Shown one piece after another: positions 36,850 to 48,061 of a DNA stretch of 64,000 nt. The first letter of the stretch is position 1, and every line of letters starts with the position of its first letter. The DNA is taken from the NCBI RefSeq assembly GCF_002885975.1, contig NZ_POSP01000001.1:310001-374000 (forward strand). Direction: 5' to 3'. The position numbers and the translations under genes are program-made. A model generated the notes under the pieces. It worked only from the letters and a program-made list of their open reading frames with translations. It did no database searches and was not told the DNA's origin. Origin of the DNA: Paucibacter aquatile. GTDB lineage: Bacteria; Pseudomonadota; Gammaproteobacteria; Burkholderiales; Burkholderiaceae_C.

Positions 36850-36986
36850 AATTCACATCTGCTTACCGCTGGGGTAAGGCAGTGATCGATTAACTGTCGG
36901 AAAACAACGGCAGCGCATGAAAAAAAGGGTCATCCCTATAGTTTTTCGGGCTTAGCAGCGGCACAATTGCTCAAGGAGAATTGATT
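36850..36986 (+). promoter_or_regulatory. ftsA-ftsZ intergenic leader
   Basis: A 137-bp gap, the longest inside the cluster. It holds a small hairpin (CTTACC/GGTAAG around 36863-36879), an AT-rich stretch and an excellent AAGGAGAA ribosome site just before ftsZ. An additional ftsZ promoter is plausible, as in other bacteria, but I cannot define its boxes. Confidence 0.4.
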
Positions 36987-38267
36987 ATGGCGATCGAGAT
37001 GATCGAAGAGTTTGACCAAGGCACCCAAATCAAGGTGATTGGTGTTGGCGGCGGCGGCGGCAACGCGGTGGACCACATGATCGCGCAGGGCGTGATGGGT
37101 GTGGAATTCATCTGCGCCAATACCGATGCCCAAGCCCTGAACCGATCCAAGGCGGACCAGCTCCTGCAGCTGGGCAGCACCGGCCTCGGCGCCGGCGCCA
37201 AGCCTGAAATGGGTAAAGCTGCAGCGGAAGAAGCCGAAGCACGCATCCGCGAGTCCATCCAGGGCGCGCACATGCTCTTCATCACCGCCGGCATGGGCGG
37301 TGGCACCGGCACCGGCGCCGCCCCCGTGATCGCTCGCGTGGCCAAGGACATGGGCATCCTGACCGTCGGCGTGGTGACCAAGCCCTTCGAGTTCGAAGGT
37401 GGCCGTCGCTCCAAGGCGGCTGACGCCGGCCTGGCCGAGCTGGAAGCCAATGTCGACTCGCTGATCGTTGTGCTGAACGACAAGCTGCTCGATGTGCTGG
37501 GTGACGATGTCACGCAAGATCAAGCCTTCGCGCATGCCAATGACGTGCTGAAGAATGCGGTGGGCGGTATCTCCGACATCATCCACATCCCCGGCCTGGT
37601 CAACGTCGACTTCGAAGACGTCAAGACGGTGATGAGCGAACCCGGCAAGGCCATGATGGGCACGGCGCAAGCCAGCGGCCCGGATCGCGCCGCCAAGGCC
37701 GCCGAAGCGGCCGTGGCTTGCCCGCTGCTGGAAGGCATCGATCTGTCCGGCGCGCGTGGCGTGCTGGTGCTGATCGCGGCCAGCCGCGCCAACTTCAAGC
37801 TGAGCGAGTCCCGCAACGCGATGAACGCCATCAAGCGTTACGCCTCGGACGACGCCCATGTCATCTACGGCACGGCCTACGACGAATCGCTGGGCGACGC
37901 CCTGCGCGTGACCGTGATCGCCACCGGCCTGTCTTCGCAGCGTGCCCGCCAGCAGCCGCCGCTGCAGGTGGTGCAGCAGACGGCACAAACGCAGCTGCGC
38001 ACCGGGACTTATGACGTGCCGGTCCTGACCGACCACGTCAAGATGCAGCAAGGCGCTGCCACCGTGGCGCAAGCCGGCGGTGCCGCGCTCGGCGGTATGG
38101 GTGGCATCAGCACCGGCGTGGCCTCGGGCCTGGGTGCCGATCTGGGCGGCTCGCACAGCGTCTGGCGCCATGGCCGCATGGCTGCGGCCACCAAGGTTGA
38201 AGCCCTGTCCTCCAATGGCATGGACGAGATCGAGATCCCGGCCTTCCTGCGCAAGCAAGCCGACTGA
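36987..38267 (+). CDS. ftsZ: Cell division GTPase FtsZ
   Basis: A 426-residue tubulin homologue that polymerises into the Z ring. The tubulin signature GGGTGTGAAP and the early GVGGGGGNAV loop bind GTP. The conserved C-terminal peptide EIEIPAFLRKQAD binds FtsA. The variable linker is long and Gly/Ala-rich (about residues 335-410). The ATG at 36987 is chosen because of the strong ribosome site; a TTG two codons earlier is unlikely. Confidence 0.97.
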   Translation: MAIEMIEEFDQGTQIKVIGVGGGGGNAVDHMIAQGVMGVEFICANTDAQALNRSKADQLLQLGSTGLGAGAKPEMGKAAAEEAEARIRESIQGAHMLFITAGMGGGTGTGAAPVIARVAKDMGILTVGVVTKPFEFEGGRRSKAADAGLAELEANVDSLIVVLNDKLLDVLGDDVTQDQAFAHANDVLKNAVGGISDIIHIPGLVNVDFEDVKTVMSEPGKAMMGTAQASGPDRAAKAAEAAVACPLLEGIDLSGARGVLVLIAASRANFKLSESRNAMNAIKRYASDDAHVIYGTAYDESLGDALRVTVIATGLSSQRARQQPPLQVVQQTAQTQLRTGTYDVPVLTDHVKMQQGAATVAQAGGAALGGMGGISTGVASGLGADLGGSHSVWRHGRMAAATKVEALSSNGMDEIEIPAFLRKQAD

Positions 38268-38363
38268 TCTTGATCGACCACCGCTGCCGGTTTGGGTCAA
38301 CAGGCTCCCCTTCTTGGGAGCTTGCTGCCTGAAGCCACAAGACCGGCCACAAGACCGAATTGA

Positions 38364-38390
38364 ACGGACCCTGCGGGGTCCGTTTTTTTA
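38364..38390 (+). terminator. Intrinsic terminator after ftsZ
   Basis: An 8-bp stem ACGGACCC/GGGTCCGT with a TGCG loop is followed directly by seven T. It marks the end of the dcw cluster. Confidence 0.92.
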
Positions 38391-38575
38391 TGCCCTGAGG
38401 CGGCGCGTCGGTGAACGCCTGGCTCGCAGCAGGCGGCGACTTCCTCCCCGCATCGATCCGTGGGCTGTGTCCCCACGGCCTGTGGCATGCTCCAGCCTTT
38501 CGCCACGCTGAGGTGCTTTCGAGACCTCAGGTTCGACCGAGCCCCCTTGATAGAGAAGAAAAGAGGCTGCCGGGC

Positions 38576-40678
38576 ATGCCCCCACTGCTTGTGTTTTCGT
38601 CCTTCTGGCGCCGCATCGAGCGGCTGGGCTCCGTGTCGGCCCTGGGTCTGCGCATGCGGTTGCTGCGCGCCCTCTGGCTGGGTCTGACCGGGGTCTGTCT
38701 GATCTTGCCTGCACAGGCGCAGGTGCAAGCCCTGGCGCTCGAAGACCTGCCGCCGAGCGCCGGTGGCGAACAGGCGCACAGCGCCGAGTTGGCGGTCAGT
38801 GTGTGGAGCCGCGCCGATGTAGAGGCCTGGTGGGCGGCGTTGCGTTCGATGGAGGGCACGCACGCCACGCTGCCTGCGCGCCTGCAGCCGCCTGCCGATC
38901 CCGCCGCTTGGGCCACGGTGTCCCTGCCCGATGTGCGCGCCCGCACGGCCAGCGCTGCCTCGGCCACGCCCGGCATGCCGCGCGAGTACGAGATGCGCTG
39001 GTACCGGCTGCGCTATGCCCCCCCGCAGGGGCGCTGGCCCACCAGCGTTGCGCTCTACACCCCGCGCCTGGTGTCCATGGCCGCGGCGGTGCTGGTCAAG
39101 ACCGATGAGGGTTGGCGTCAGGTCTTCGACAACCAGTACGGCGCGCGCGAGCAATGGGTGCGCCCCTTGTGGGCCCTGTTCCCGCCGGCCCTGACCGAGC
39201 TGCACCACGACCGCAGCATCGAGCTGGTGGTGGCCGTGCCGGTGGTGCGCCACAGTTTCTACTCGGTCTCCACCGTCTGGCTGGGTTCGCGCGAGCAGCT
39301 GGAAAGCCTGCCGCGCAAGCGCTGGATGCTGCAGATCGGCGTGCCGCAGGCCATCAGCCTGACCCTGGTGGCCTTGGGCATGTTCTCGCTGGCGCTGTGG
39401 GTGCGCCGGCGTTCGGAGCCCGCCTATCTGCTGTTTGCCTTGGCCTCGGTGGCCTGGCTGGTGCGCAATCTGCATTACCACCTGAACCTGCCGCGCACGC
39501 CTCTGGGACTGGAGTGGTTCTGGTGGATGACGCATGCCTCCATGTCCTGGGTGATGCTGCTGACCTTCTTGTTTGCCCTGCGCTTCGCGCGACGGCAGTT
39601 TCCCCGCCTCGAGCGCGGTGTCGCCTTGCTGGTGGCCGCGGGCACGGTGCTGACCATGCCGCTCTGGGGCTTGTCACTGGACCCGGTTTTGCAGCAATCC
39701 ATCAATGCCTTGGTCAGCGTGGCTGGCACGGTCTTCGTGGCCGTGGTGGCTTTGCGCGAAGGCAGCCGAGAACTTCGCCTGATTGCCCTCAGCCTGGCGC
39801 TCAGTCTCGCCCTGGGCGTGCACGATGTGATCCTGCTGGCCGGCTGGGCCTGGCCCCAGCACATCTATCTGATGCCCTACGCCACCTTGATCATCGTGGC
39901 CAGCTTTCTCTACGCGGTGCAGCGCCGCTACATCGGTGCGCTGGAAGAGGTGGAGCAGCTCAATGCGCATCAGGCCCAGCGCCTGCAGCAGCAGAGCGAT
40001 GAGCTGCTGGCCCAGCACGAGCGCCTGCGCGAGGCCGAGCGCCAGCAGGCCTTGCTGCTGGAGCGCCAACGTCTGATGCAGGACATGCACGATGGACTGG
40101 GTTCGTCCCTGCTCTCGGCCATGGTGGCGGTAGAGCAGGGCCGCATGGAGCAGGACAAGGTGGTCGAGGTGCTGCGCGAATGCGTGGACGATTTGCGCCT
40201 GGTCATCGATTCGCTGGAGCCGGTCGGCCATGACTTGGTGTCGCTGCTGGCCACCATGCGTTACCGCCTGGGCAAGCGCCTGCAGATCGGTGGCCTGAGC
40301 CTGGAGTGGGATGTGCAAGACCTGCCCCCACTGACCTGGCTGGAGCCGCCCGACGCCCTGCATGTGCTGCGTTTGCTGCAGGAGGCATTGACCAATGCAC
40401 TCAAGCATGCGCGGGCCACGCGTGTGCGCATGGTCACCCGCAACCAGGGCAGCCATGTCGAGATCCGGGTCGAGGACGACGGTGACGGTTTCGATCTCGC
40501 CACGGCACAGCGCGGCCGCGGCCTGAAAAGCCAGCAGCGCCGTGCTCAGCGCCTGGGCGGTTCGCTGAAGATCGAGTCCAGCCCAGGGCAGGGCACACGC
40601 TTGAGCTTGCGCCTCCCGGTGCAGCGCACTGCCACGGCTGAGGCCCCAGCAGCCCCAGGCCAGCAAGCCGCGCCCTGA
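38576..40678 (+). CDS. UhpB/NarX-type sensor histidine kinase
   Basis: A 700-residue membrane kinase. A signal-peptide-like segment ends near PAQAQ, followed by a periplasmic domain to about residue 240, then about seven hydrophobic helices (245-440, 7TMR-DISM-like), a Gln/Glu-rich coiled coil (447-500) and a HisKA_3 dimerisation helix with His505 in MQDMHDGLGSS. The ATPase domain has ALTNALKHA (N box) and EDDGDGFD. Such kinases pair with NarL/FixJ regulators, but none is adjacent. The ATG at 38576 is chosen; longer starts would begin close to the terminator. Confidence 0.85.
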   Translation: MPPLLVFSSFWRRIERLGSVSALGLRMRLLRALWLGLTGVCLILPAQAQVQALALEDLPPSAGGEQAHSAELAVSVWSRADVEAWWAALRSMEGTHATLPARLQPPADPAAWATVSLPDVRARTASAASATPGMPREYEMRWYRLRYAPPQGRWPTSVALYTPRLVSMAAAVLVKTDEGWRQVFDNQYGAREQWVRPLWALFPPALTELHHDRSIELVVAVPVVRHSFYSVSTVWLGSREQLESLPRKRWMLQIGVPQAISLTLVALGMFSLALWVRRRSEPAYLLFALASVAWLVRNLHYHLNLPRTPLGLEWFWWMTHASMSWVMLLTFLFALRFARRQFPRLERGVALLVAAGTVLTMPLWGLSLDPVLQQSINALVSVAGTVFVAVVALREGSRELRLIALSLALSLALGVHDVILLAGWAWPQHIYLMPYATLIIVASFLYAVQRRYIGALEEVEQLNAHQAQRLQQQSDELLAQHERLREAERQQALLLERQRLMQDMHDGLGSSLLSAMVAVEQGRMEQDKVVEVLRECVDDLRLVIDSLEPVGHDLVSLLATMRYRLGKRLQIGGLSLEWDVQDLPPLTWLEPPDALHVLRLLQEALTNALKHARATRVRMVTRNQGSHVEIRVEDDGDGFDLATAQRGRGLKSQQRRAQRLGGSLKIESSPGQGTRLSLRLPVQRTATAEAPAAPGQQAAP

Positions 40679-40695
40679 TCGCCGACAATCGGCAC

Positions 40696-41631
40696 ATGCT
40701 GAAACAAAGAACCCTGAAGGCGCTGACCAAGGCGGTCGGCGTCGGCATCCACAGCGGCCAGCGCGTGGAGCTGGTGTTGCGCCCGGCGGCCCCCGACACC
40801 GGCATCGTGTTTCGTCGGGTCGATCTGAGCAACCCGGTGGACATCCCGGTGCGCCCGGACACGGTCTGTGACACCCGCATGGCCACCACCATCAGCCCCG
40901 GCGGCGACCCCGGCGCGCCCAAGGTGCAGACGATTGAGCACCTGCTCTCGGCCTGCGCGGGCCTGGGCCTGGACAATCTGTACGTGGACATCAACGCCGA
41001 CGAGGTGCCCATCCTCGACGGCTCGGCCGCCAGCTTTGTCTACCTGCTGCAAAGCGCCGGCATCGAGCAGCAGAACGCGGCCAAGAAGTTTCTGCGGGTG
41101 AAAAAGACGGTGGAAGTCCGCCAGGGCGAAGGCAAGCGCCTGATGTGGGCCAAGCTGGAGCCGCACCACGGCTACACCCTGAGCTTCCAGATCGAGTTCG
41201 ACAACCCGGCGGTGTCGGCCACCGGCCAGCACTATGTCTTCGACATGGGCTCGGGCCAGTACAAGAAGGAAATCGCCCGCGCCCGCACCTTCGGCATGAC
41301 CAGCGACATCGAGCTGATGCGCAGCCGCGGCCTGACCCTGGGCGGCTCCATGGACAACGCCATCGTCGTGGACGACTACCGCGTGCTCAATGCCGACGGC
41401 TTGCGCTACGACGACGAGTTCGTCAAACACAAGATCCTCGATGCCATCGGCGATATGCAGGTCGCCGGCTATCCTCTGCTGGCCGCCTACACCTCCTTCA
41501 AAGGCGGCCATGCGCTCAACAACAAGCTGGTGCGCGCCTTGCTGGCCGATGCCGAGGCCTACGAGATCGTCACCTTTGAAGACGCGGCACGCGCGCCGCA
41601 AGGATTTGCCCAGCTGGCTCCGGCCTGGTGA
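40696..41631 (+). CDS. lpxC: UDP-3-O-acyl-N-acetylglucosamine deacetylase LpxC
   Basis: A 311-residue zinc enzyme catalysing the first committed step of lipid A synthesis. Zinc ligands are His82 in EHLLSA, and His245 and Asp249 in HKILDAIGD, matching the spacing of E. coli LpxC. It presence shows that the host makes lipopolysaccharide. In many proteobacteria lpxC follows ftsZ directly; here a kinase gene separates them. Confidence 0.96.
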   Translation: MLKQRTLKALTKAVGVGIHSGQRVELVLRPAAPDTGIVFRRVDLSNPVDIPVRPDTVCDTRMATTISPGGDPGAPKVQTIEHLLSACAGLGLDNLYVDINADEVPILDGSAASFVYLLQSAGIEQQNAAKKFLRVKKTVEVRQGEGKRLMWAKLEPHHGYTLSFQIEFDNPAVSATGQHYVFDMGSGQYKKEIARARTFGMTSDIELMRSRGLTLGGSMDNAIVVDDYRVLNADGLRYDDEFVKHKILDAIGDMQVAGYPLLAAYTSFKGGHALNNKLVRALLADAEAYEIVTFEDAARAPQGFAQLAPAW

Positions 41632-41688
41632 GGCAGAGGCCATGTTGGCTCGGCCGTGCTGCCTGAGGGTCAGGCCTGGAGTTTGCTC

Positions 41689-41874
41689 ATGATGATGTTT
41701 CGCCTGGTCGCCGGCTTGTTGATGTTTGCCGGCATCGTCAGCTTCGCCCTCTACATTGCGACTGGCAAGGTGGTCTGGCGGCGTCGCGGCCTGGTCATCG
41801 TCAAATGGACCCTGTTGGCCGTGCTGGGCTTTTTTGCCGTGCTCCTTCTCGAGCGTCTGGTCCTCATGCTTTGA
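41689..41874 (+). CDS. Small two-helix membrane protein
   Basis: A 61-residue protein of unknown function. Two hydrophobic segments (about residues 5-23 and 38-58) flank a basic loop (GKVVWRRRG), giving a hairpin topology. ATG codons occur at 41689, 41692 and 41695; the first has GGAG upstream. It follows lpxC by 57 bp on the same strand. Confidence 0.6.
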   Translation: MMMFRLVAGLLMFAGIVSFALYIATGKVVWRRRGLVIVKWTLLAVLGFFAVLLLERLVLML

Positions 41875-41880
41875 GGACGC

Positions 41881-41909
41881 CCGCCCGGCACGCAGCGCGT
41901 GTCGGGCGG
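41881..41909. terminator. Hairpin between convergent genes
   Basis: A 13-bp stem with one G-U pair (41881-41893 with 41897-41909) and a 3-nt loop, without a T-run. It is likely a shared transcript end between the small membrane protein and the M28 peptidase genes. Confidence 0.5.
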
Positions 41910-41928
41910 TGGATGCGCGGCCTAGCGC

Positions 41929-43602
41929 TTACTGCGGCGTGTAGCTCACCGTCAGCTGGTAGTTGCCCGCGGTGTAGCCTTTCAGCAGCACATAGACATC
42001 GCTGTTGGCTGTGGCGGGAACGCTGCAAGTCTCGGTGGCGGTGCTGCCATCGCTCTTGCAGTCGAAGCTGCTGGTGGTGGGCACCGCGCCCTTCTTGACG
42101 TACAGATCGATGTCGCCGGTGCCGGTGGTGCTGGCCTTGAGCGTGCCACCCGCCTTGACCTTGAAGGGGCCGAAACTCTTGGTCTGGTTCTTGGTCAGGC
42201 TGCCATTGAAGTTCTCCACCTTGTCGGTAGGTGGCGGCGTGCCGGGGCCGTCTGCGCCCAGCTCGACGGCATAGGCCAGGGCCATGCGTGCGAACTTGAG
42301 CGAGTGCTCGGCATTGCTGCCTGTGTTGGCATAGGTGTCGTTCGCCGTATGGATGCGGGGGTTGCTGGATGAGAAGGAGGCCTCAAACGGCATGGTCGCG
42401 TAGTAGCCCTGAGCGTTCCAGCTGGCATGGTCCGAACAGGCATAGCCGCAGCGATCGGTGCCGATCTTGAGTGTGGGCAGGTAGGTCTTGATCAGGTTGG
42501 TGACAAAGGTGTTCTGGCTGGCGTCGGTGTAGTCGGTGAAGATGTAGATGTCGTTCGCGGCGCCCTTGTAGTTGGTCATGTCCAGCTGCATCACGCCCAC
42601 CACATTGGTGTTGGCCGCGGCGAAGCTGCGCGCAATCTCGGCCGAACCACGCAAGCCCACTTCTTCGGCGGCATAGGCCATGAATTTGATGGTGCGCCGA
42701 GGTTTGAAGTTATTGGCCGTCAGCGTGCGGATGATCTCGGTCAGGCTGGCGACGCCGGAGGCGTCATCATCGGCGCCGGGTGCGCGCGTGGTTTCGCCCG
42801 TGCCGGAGCCGGCGATCGAGTCCAAGTGAGCGCCCAGCACCACCACCTGTGCGGCGTTGTCCGTGCCTTTGAAGGTCAGGATCACCGATTTCTGTGGCCA
42901 GCTGGCGTGGGTGAACTGTTCCACCGTGATGTCGCTGCGGCCGCCGGCCAGCGAGGACCAGCGGTTCTTCAACCAGTTCGATGCATTGGTGCCGCCGCTG
43001 GTGGTGTAGTAACGGTTGGTGTTGGCCGAGAGATCCAGAATGGTTTGCCCGATATTGCTGGCCTGCATCTGCGAGAGCATGGGCGTGATCAGGGCTTGCT
43101 GGTCGATCACATAGCTGGGCCGGGTGACCGTCGCCAGTGCCTGCATGGGGCGGCTCAAGGCGTTCAAGGTGCGCATGCCTTCGGCCTGGTTGGCATGGAA
43201 CATATAGCCGCCGCAGCGCTTGAGCGTTTCATGCACGGCTGCCGACAACTCGTTCAGCAAGGACTCATCCACTTCGAGCAGATGCACCTGCTCGGCCGGC
43301 CGGGCACCGGTGTCATCGCTGATGGCGCGGCCATCGCTGGCCTGCTCCAGGGCACCGCTCAGCGAGGCGAGGGCCTTGACGCTGGCCGCTGGCCTGGCGC
43401 TGGGTTGAACTTTTTGAAGCTCACGGAAAGCGGCGTCGCCGAGGCTGATCCAGACCTTGTTGCCGCTGGCGGCAAGAGGGGTGGCCGCTTTGCCGGCCTT
43501 GGCCGCATCGTGGGCGTTGCTGCTCAAAGGCAGGCCGGTCAGAAGAATCAGACCGGCCAGGGCCGGGGCCAGGCGGGCCGGGAAGCGAGGGAGGGTGGAC
43601 AT
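41929..43602 (-). CDS. Secreted M28 zinc aminopeptidase with C-terminal PPC domain
   Basis: A 557-residue exported peptidase. The signal peptide ends near SSNAHD; a propeptide-like region runs to about residue 210. The M28 di-zinc site is complete: GAHLDS, GADDDASG, AEEVGLRG (catalytic Glu), QLDMT and PRIHTANDTY. The last 100 residues are a PPC (bacterial pre-peptidase C-terminal) domain ending in YQLTVSYTPQ. It resembles Vibrio/Aeromonas leucyl aminopeptidases. The start at 43602 has an AAGGAG ribosome site. It is divergent from an M4 peptidase with a similar PPC tail. Confidence 0.9.
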   Translation of the reverse strand: MSTLPRFPARLAPALAGLILLTGLPLSSNAHDAAKAGKAATPLAASGNKVWISLGDAAFRELQKVQPSARPAASVKALASLSGALEQASDGRAISDDTGARPAEQVHLLEVDESLLNELSAAVHETLKRCGGYMFHANQAEGMRTLNALSRPMQALATVTRPSYVIDQQALITPMLSQMQASNIGQTILDLSANTNRYYTTSGGTNASNWLKNRWSSLAGGRSDITVEQFTHASWPQKSVILTFKGTDNAAQVVVLGAHLDSIAGSGTGETTRAPGADDDASGVASLTEIIRTLTANNFKPRRTIKFMAYAAEEVGLRGSAEIARSFAAANTNVVGVMQLDMTNYKGAANDIYIFTDYTDASQNTFVTNLIKTYLPTLKIGTDRCGYACSDHASWNAQGYYATMPFEASFSSSNPRIHTANDTYANTGSNAEHSLKFARMALAYAVELGADGPGTPPPTDKVENFNGSLTKNQTKSFGPFKVKAGGTLKASTTGTGDIDLYVKKGAVPTTSSFDCKSDGSTATETCSVPATANSDVYVLLKGYTAGNYQLTVSYTPQ

Positions 43603-44037
43603 GGTGAAGGTCTCCTTGTGGGTATGTGGCGCAGGCGGTTGCCGGCGAGCGCGCCGAGGGTGGGGCGGGGCTTCGCGAGGAATCGGTGGCACCGCGTTTC
43701 GGCCGGTTTCGGGTGTGAGACCGGTCGAGCGCGCAACCATCTCGCCAGCTGTCTCAATCTGAAATTGGGGCGAATGCGGATGTCAGTTCTTACAGCTTGT
43801 GCGGAAGCCGCCCGTAACTAGGATTCGCTCCCACTGACCGGCCGCCCTTGCGGGCAGCCGGCCCGGGTACTGGAGTCGAAACGGCTTGGCAGGCGGGTTG
43901 AAGCGGTCAGACGGTAAGGGGCACGGCCTTGCGATCCAGGGTTTGACCTTGCCGGCCTGCGGCGCTGCTTTTGGCGCTGGCGGGTCCACAAGCAAAAGGG
44001 GGCCGACAAGCCTCCGACAAACCTAGGAGTCCAACAC
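43603..44037. other. Divergent intergenic region between two secreted peptidase genes
   Basis: 435 bp without a convincing gene. It holds the two ribosome sites at its ends (AAGGAG for M28, TAGGAG for M4) and a GC-rich inverted repeat near 43836-43862 (CCGGC...GCCGG). Divergent promoters must lie here, but I cannot pick their boxes with confidence. Confidence 0.5.
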
Positions 44038-45861
<1,824 letters not shown>

Positions 45862-45917
45862 GTCTGAAGGCCTGTGGGCGGCCGGCTGCTGACGCCGCCC
45901 GCCTCATGTCCGCAGCC

Positions 45918-45956
45918 AAGCCGGCCCTGCCTCCCGCAGGGCCGGCTTTCTTTTTT
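45918..45956 (+). terminator. Intrinsic terminator after the M4 peptidase
   Basis: A 13-bp stem (45918-45930 with 45936-45948) with a CTCCC loop runs into a T-rich tract interrupted by one C. Confidence 0.92.
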
Positions 45957-46058
45957 GCGGCGCAACTGCGCCCTTGATTGCGCTTTGGCCTGCGGCGGAA
46001 CTGGTGCGAAGATGGCTGCCGCCCCGTTCCTCGACCGTCAGCCACCACGCATCGCCCC

Positions 46059-47900
46059 ATGACTGAAGCTGGACCGCAAGACCCCGACGCCCCCGTGCCT
46101 GCCGCAGCTGCAGCGCCAGCTGCTGCTGCCGCCACCGCCCCCGCGGACGCTGATGCACCCACGGCGGAGGCTGCAGCGCAGGAACCCGGCGCCGAGGCGG
46201 CCCCGGTCACCGACCCCGAGGAAGCCGAGCGCCTGGCCGCCCAGCGCGAGGCCGAGGAAAAAGAAGCCGCCGAACGTGAGGCGCGCCTGCAACGCCTGAT
46301 GCAGAAAATTGCCGCGCATTCCGACTTCGCCACGATGAAGGACTCGGTGCGCTCGATGCAGAAGATCAGCCGCTCCGAGAAAGCCCATGCCCGGGCCCTG
46401 ACGGGCGAGATCTCCAACGACATCGCCATGACCGGCAAACTGCTGCGCCTGGTCAATGCCGCCTTCTACAGCTCGGCCGGCGGCGGCAGCATCACCAGCA
46501 TGGAGCGGGCCGTGGCCCTGATGGGCTTCCAGACCATCGGCATGGTGGCCAGCTCCCTCATGCTGTTCGAGCGCCTACCCAAGACCGCCGACGGCAACCG
46601 CCTGCGTCAGGAATTCGGCCGTGCGCAAATGGCGGCCCTGCTGGCCCATGAGCTGTGCAACAGCAGCAAACACATCGAGGGCGCCTACCTCAACGCCCTG
46701 TTCCAGAACCTGGGCAGCATGCTGGCCGGCATGCACTTCGCTGAAGACACCGCCGCCATCGAGGCGCGCTTGCAGGAAGAGGGTCTGGTTGAGGGCGAAC
46801 CCGCCTGGCACGACAAACGCGAGAAGCTCGCCCGCCAGCAATGGGGCCTGGGCTTCGAAGAGATCGGCGTCGAGGTGGCCAAGAGCTGGGGCTGGCCCGA
46901 ATCGGTGCGTGCTGCCATGCGCAGCCTGCCGCCCAGCAGCCTGGAGCGACCGGCCGGCCCCGAGGAATACCAGCGCGTGCTCTGCACCGCCGCCAACCGT
47001 CTGGCCGGCGATTTGCTGCGACTGCCGGGTGGCGGCACGGCCGAGGAAAAAGCTGAGGCACGCAAAGCCTGCGTGCAGCGTTTCGCCGCCGAAATGGGCG
47101 TGCCCCTGAGCCTGGACCCCGAGGTGCTGCCCGGTGTGGTCGAGCAGGTCAAGTTGGTCTGGGACGATCTGGCCAAAGCCCTGGGCTTCGACCCGGTGCC
47201 GGCGCCCGCGGCCAAGGGCAAGCCGGCCGACAAGGGCTCGGACAAAGCGGCTGCCGCCAAACCCGGGGCCAAAGCCCCCGAGCCTGCCGCCGCCAAGCCT
47301 GTGGCGCCCGCCAAAGCACCTGAAGCCGCACCGGCGCCCGCGCGCGCGCCGGTGCCGGCCGCAGCCGCCAATCCGGTCATGGCCGAGGCCTTGTCGGCGG
47401 CACTGGAGCGCGTCAGCGATCTGGTGCTCTCCGGCGCCCCGGCGGCCAAGCTGCTGCAGCTGTGCATGAAGGAGATGCACGAGGCCTTGCAGCTGCAACG
47501 CGTCATCGTCTGCTTGCGCGACCCCGCCAGCGGCGGCCTGCGTGGCCGCATGGGTCTGGGCGAGCGCGCTCAGGAGCTGGCGCCGGTGTTCGACATCCCG
47601 CTCAAACCGCCCAGCGAGTTGTTCGGCCTGCTCTGCAGCAAGGGCGCCGACACCTTGATCTCCGACGCCTCCGACCCCGTCATCGCCCAGCGCTTGCCGC
47701 CCTGGTACGCCAAGCAGGTGCGTGCCCAGACCTTTGTGCTGCTGCCCATGGTGGCGGGCGAGCAGGTGCTGGGCGCTTTTTACGGCGACCAGGCCGAGGC
47801 CGGCCGGTTGCAGATTGGCGAACGCGAGCTGCGCCTGCTCAAGACCCTGCGCAACCAGGTGGTCATGGCCATGCGCTTTGGCGGGGCGGCACCGGGCTGA
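46059..47900 (+). CDS. HDOD-GAF protein, first of a tandem pair
   Basis: A 613-residue cytoplasmic protein. An Ala/Pro/Glu-rich leader (residues 1-85) precedes an HDOD domain (about 85-300; KLLRLVNAAFYSSAG, MGFQTIGMVASSLM). Another Ala/Pro/Lys-rich linker (385-440) leads to a C-terminal GAF-like domain (450-610; RVIVCLRD, FYGDQAEAGRL). HDOD proteins usually act in signalling and lack the metal ligands of HD hydrolases. The ligand is unknown. The start at 46059 precedes the conserved part; a weak ribosome site makes it uncertain. Confidence 0.8.
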   Translation: MTEAGPQDPDAPVPAAAAAPAAAAATAPADADAPTAEAAAQEPGAEAAPVTDPEEAERLAAQREAEEKEAAEREARLQRLMQKIAAHSDFATMKDSVRSMQKISRSEKAHARALTGEISNDIAMTGKLLRLVNAAFYSSAGGGSITSMERAVALMGFQTIGMVASSLMLFERLPKTADGNRLRQEFGRAQMAALLAHELCNSSKHIEGAYLNALFQNLGSMLAGMHFAEDTAAIEARLQEEGLVEGEPAWHDKREKLARQQWGLGFEEIGVEVAKSWGWPESVRAAMRSLPPSSLERPAGPEEYQRVLCTAANRLAGDLLRLPGGGTAEEKAEARKACVQRFAAEMGVPLSLDPEVLPGVVEQVKLVWDDLAKALGFDPVPAPAAKGKPADKGSDKAAAAKPGAKAPEPAAAKPVAPAKAPEAAPAPARAPVPAAAANPVMAEALSAALERVSDLVLSGAPAAKLLQLCMKEMHEALQLQRVIVCLRDPASGGLRGRMGLGERAQELAPVFDIPLKPPSELFGLLCSKGADTLISDASDPVIAQRLPPWYAKQVRAQTFVLLPMVAGEQVLGAFYGDQAEAGRLQIGERELRLLKTLRNQVVMAMRFGGAAPG

Positions 47901-48061
47901 AGGGGGGCTTGGCGGCCTGGCGGTGGGGCCAGGCCTTGTGCACAGTGCACAGTGCACAAAGCGGGGCAGCTCTTCGGCCTGGGTGTTGAGTTCGGCGTGG
48001 TGCGGCCGATGTAGCAGGGTCTGTCATCCGCTGCGCTTGATCCTGCTGCCCTCACACCTCC
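47901..48061. repeat. Intergenic region with three GTGCAC palindromes
   Basis: Between the paralogous HDOD-GAF genes, the 6-bp palindrome GTGCAC occurs three times at 7-bp steps (47938, 47945, 47952), flanked by TT and AA so that the block from 47936 to 47959 is nearly symmetric. Just upstream, GGCCTGGC/GCCAGGCC can form a hairpin (about 47915-47935). It may be a transcript end plus a protein-binding site; the role is unknown. Confidence 0.5.

Noticed and set aside
47936..47959. A LexA- or CRP-like operator
   Set aside because: The GTGCAC repeats do not match either consensus; only unexplained symmetry can be claimed.
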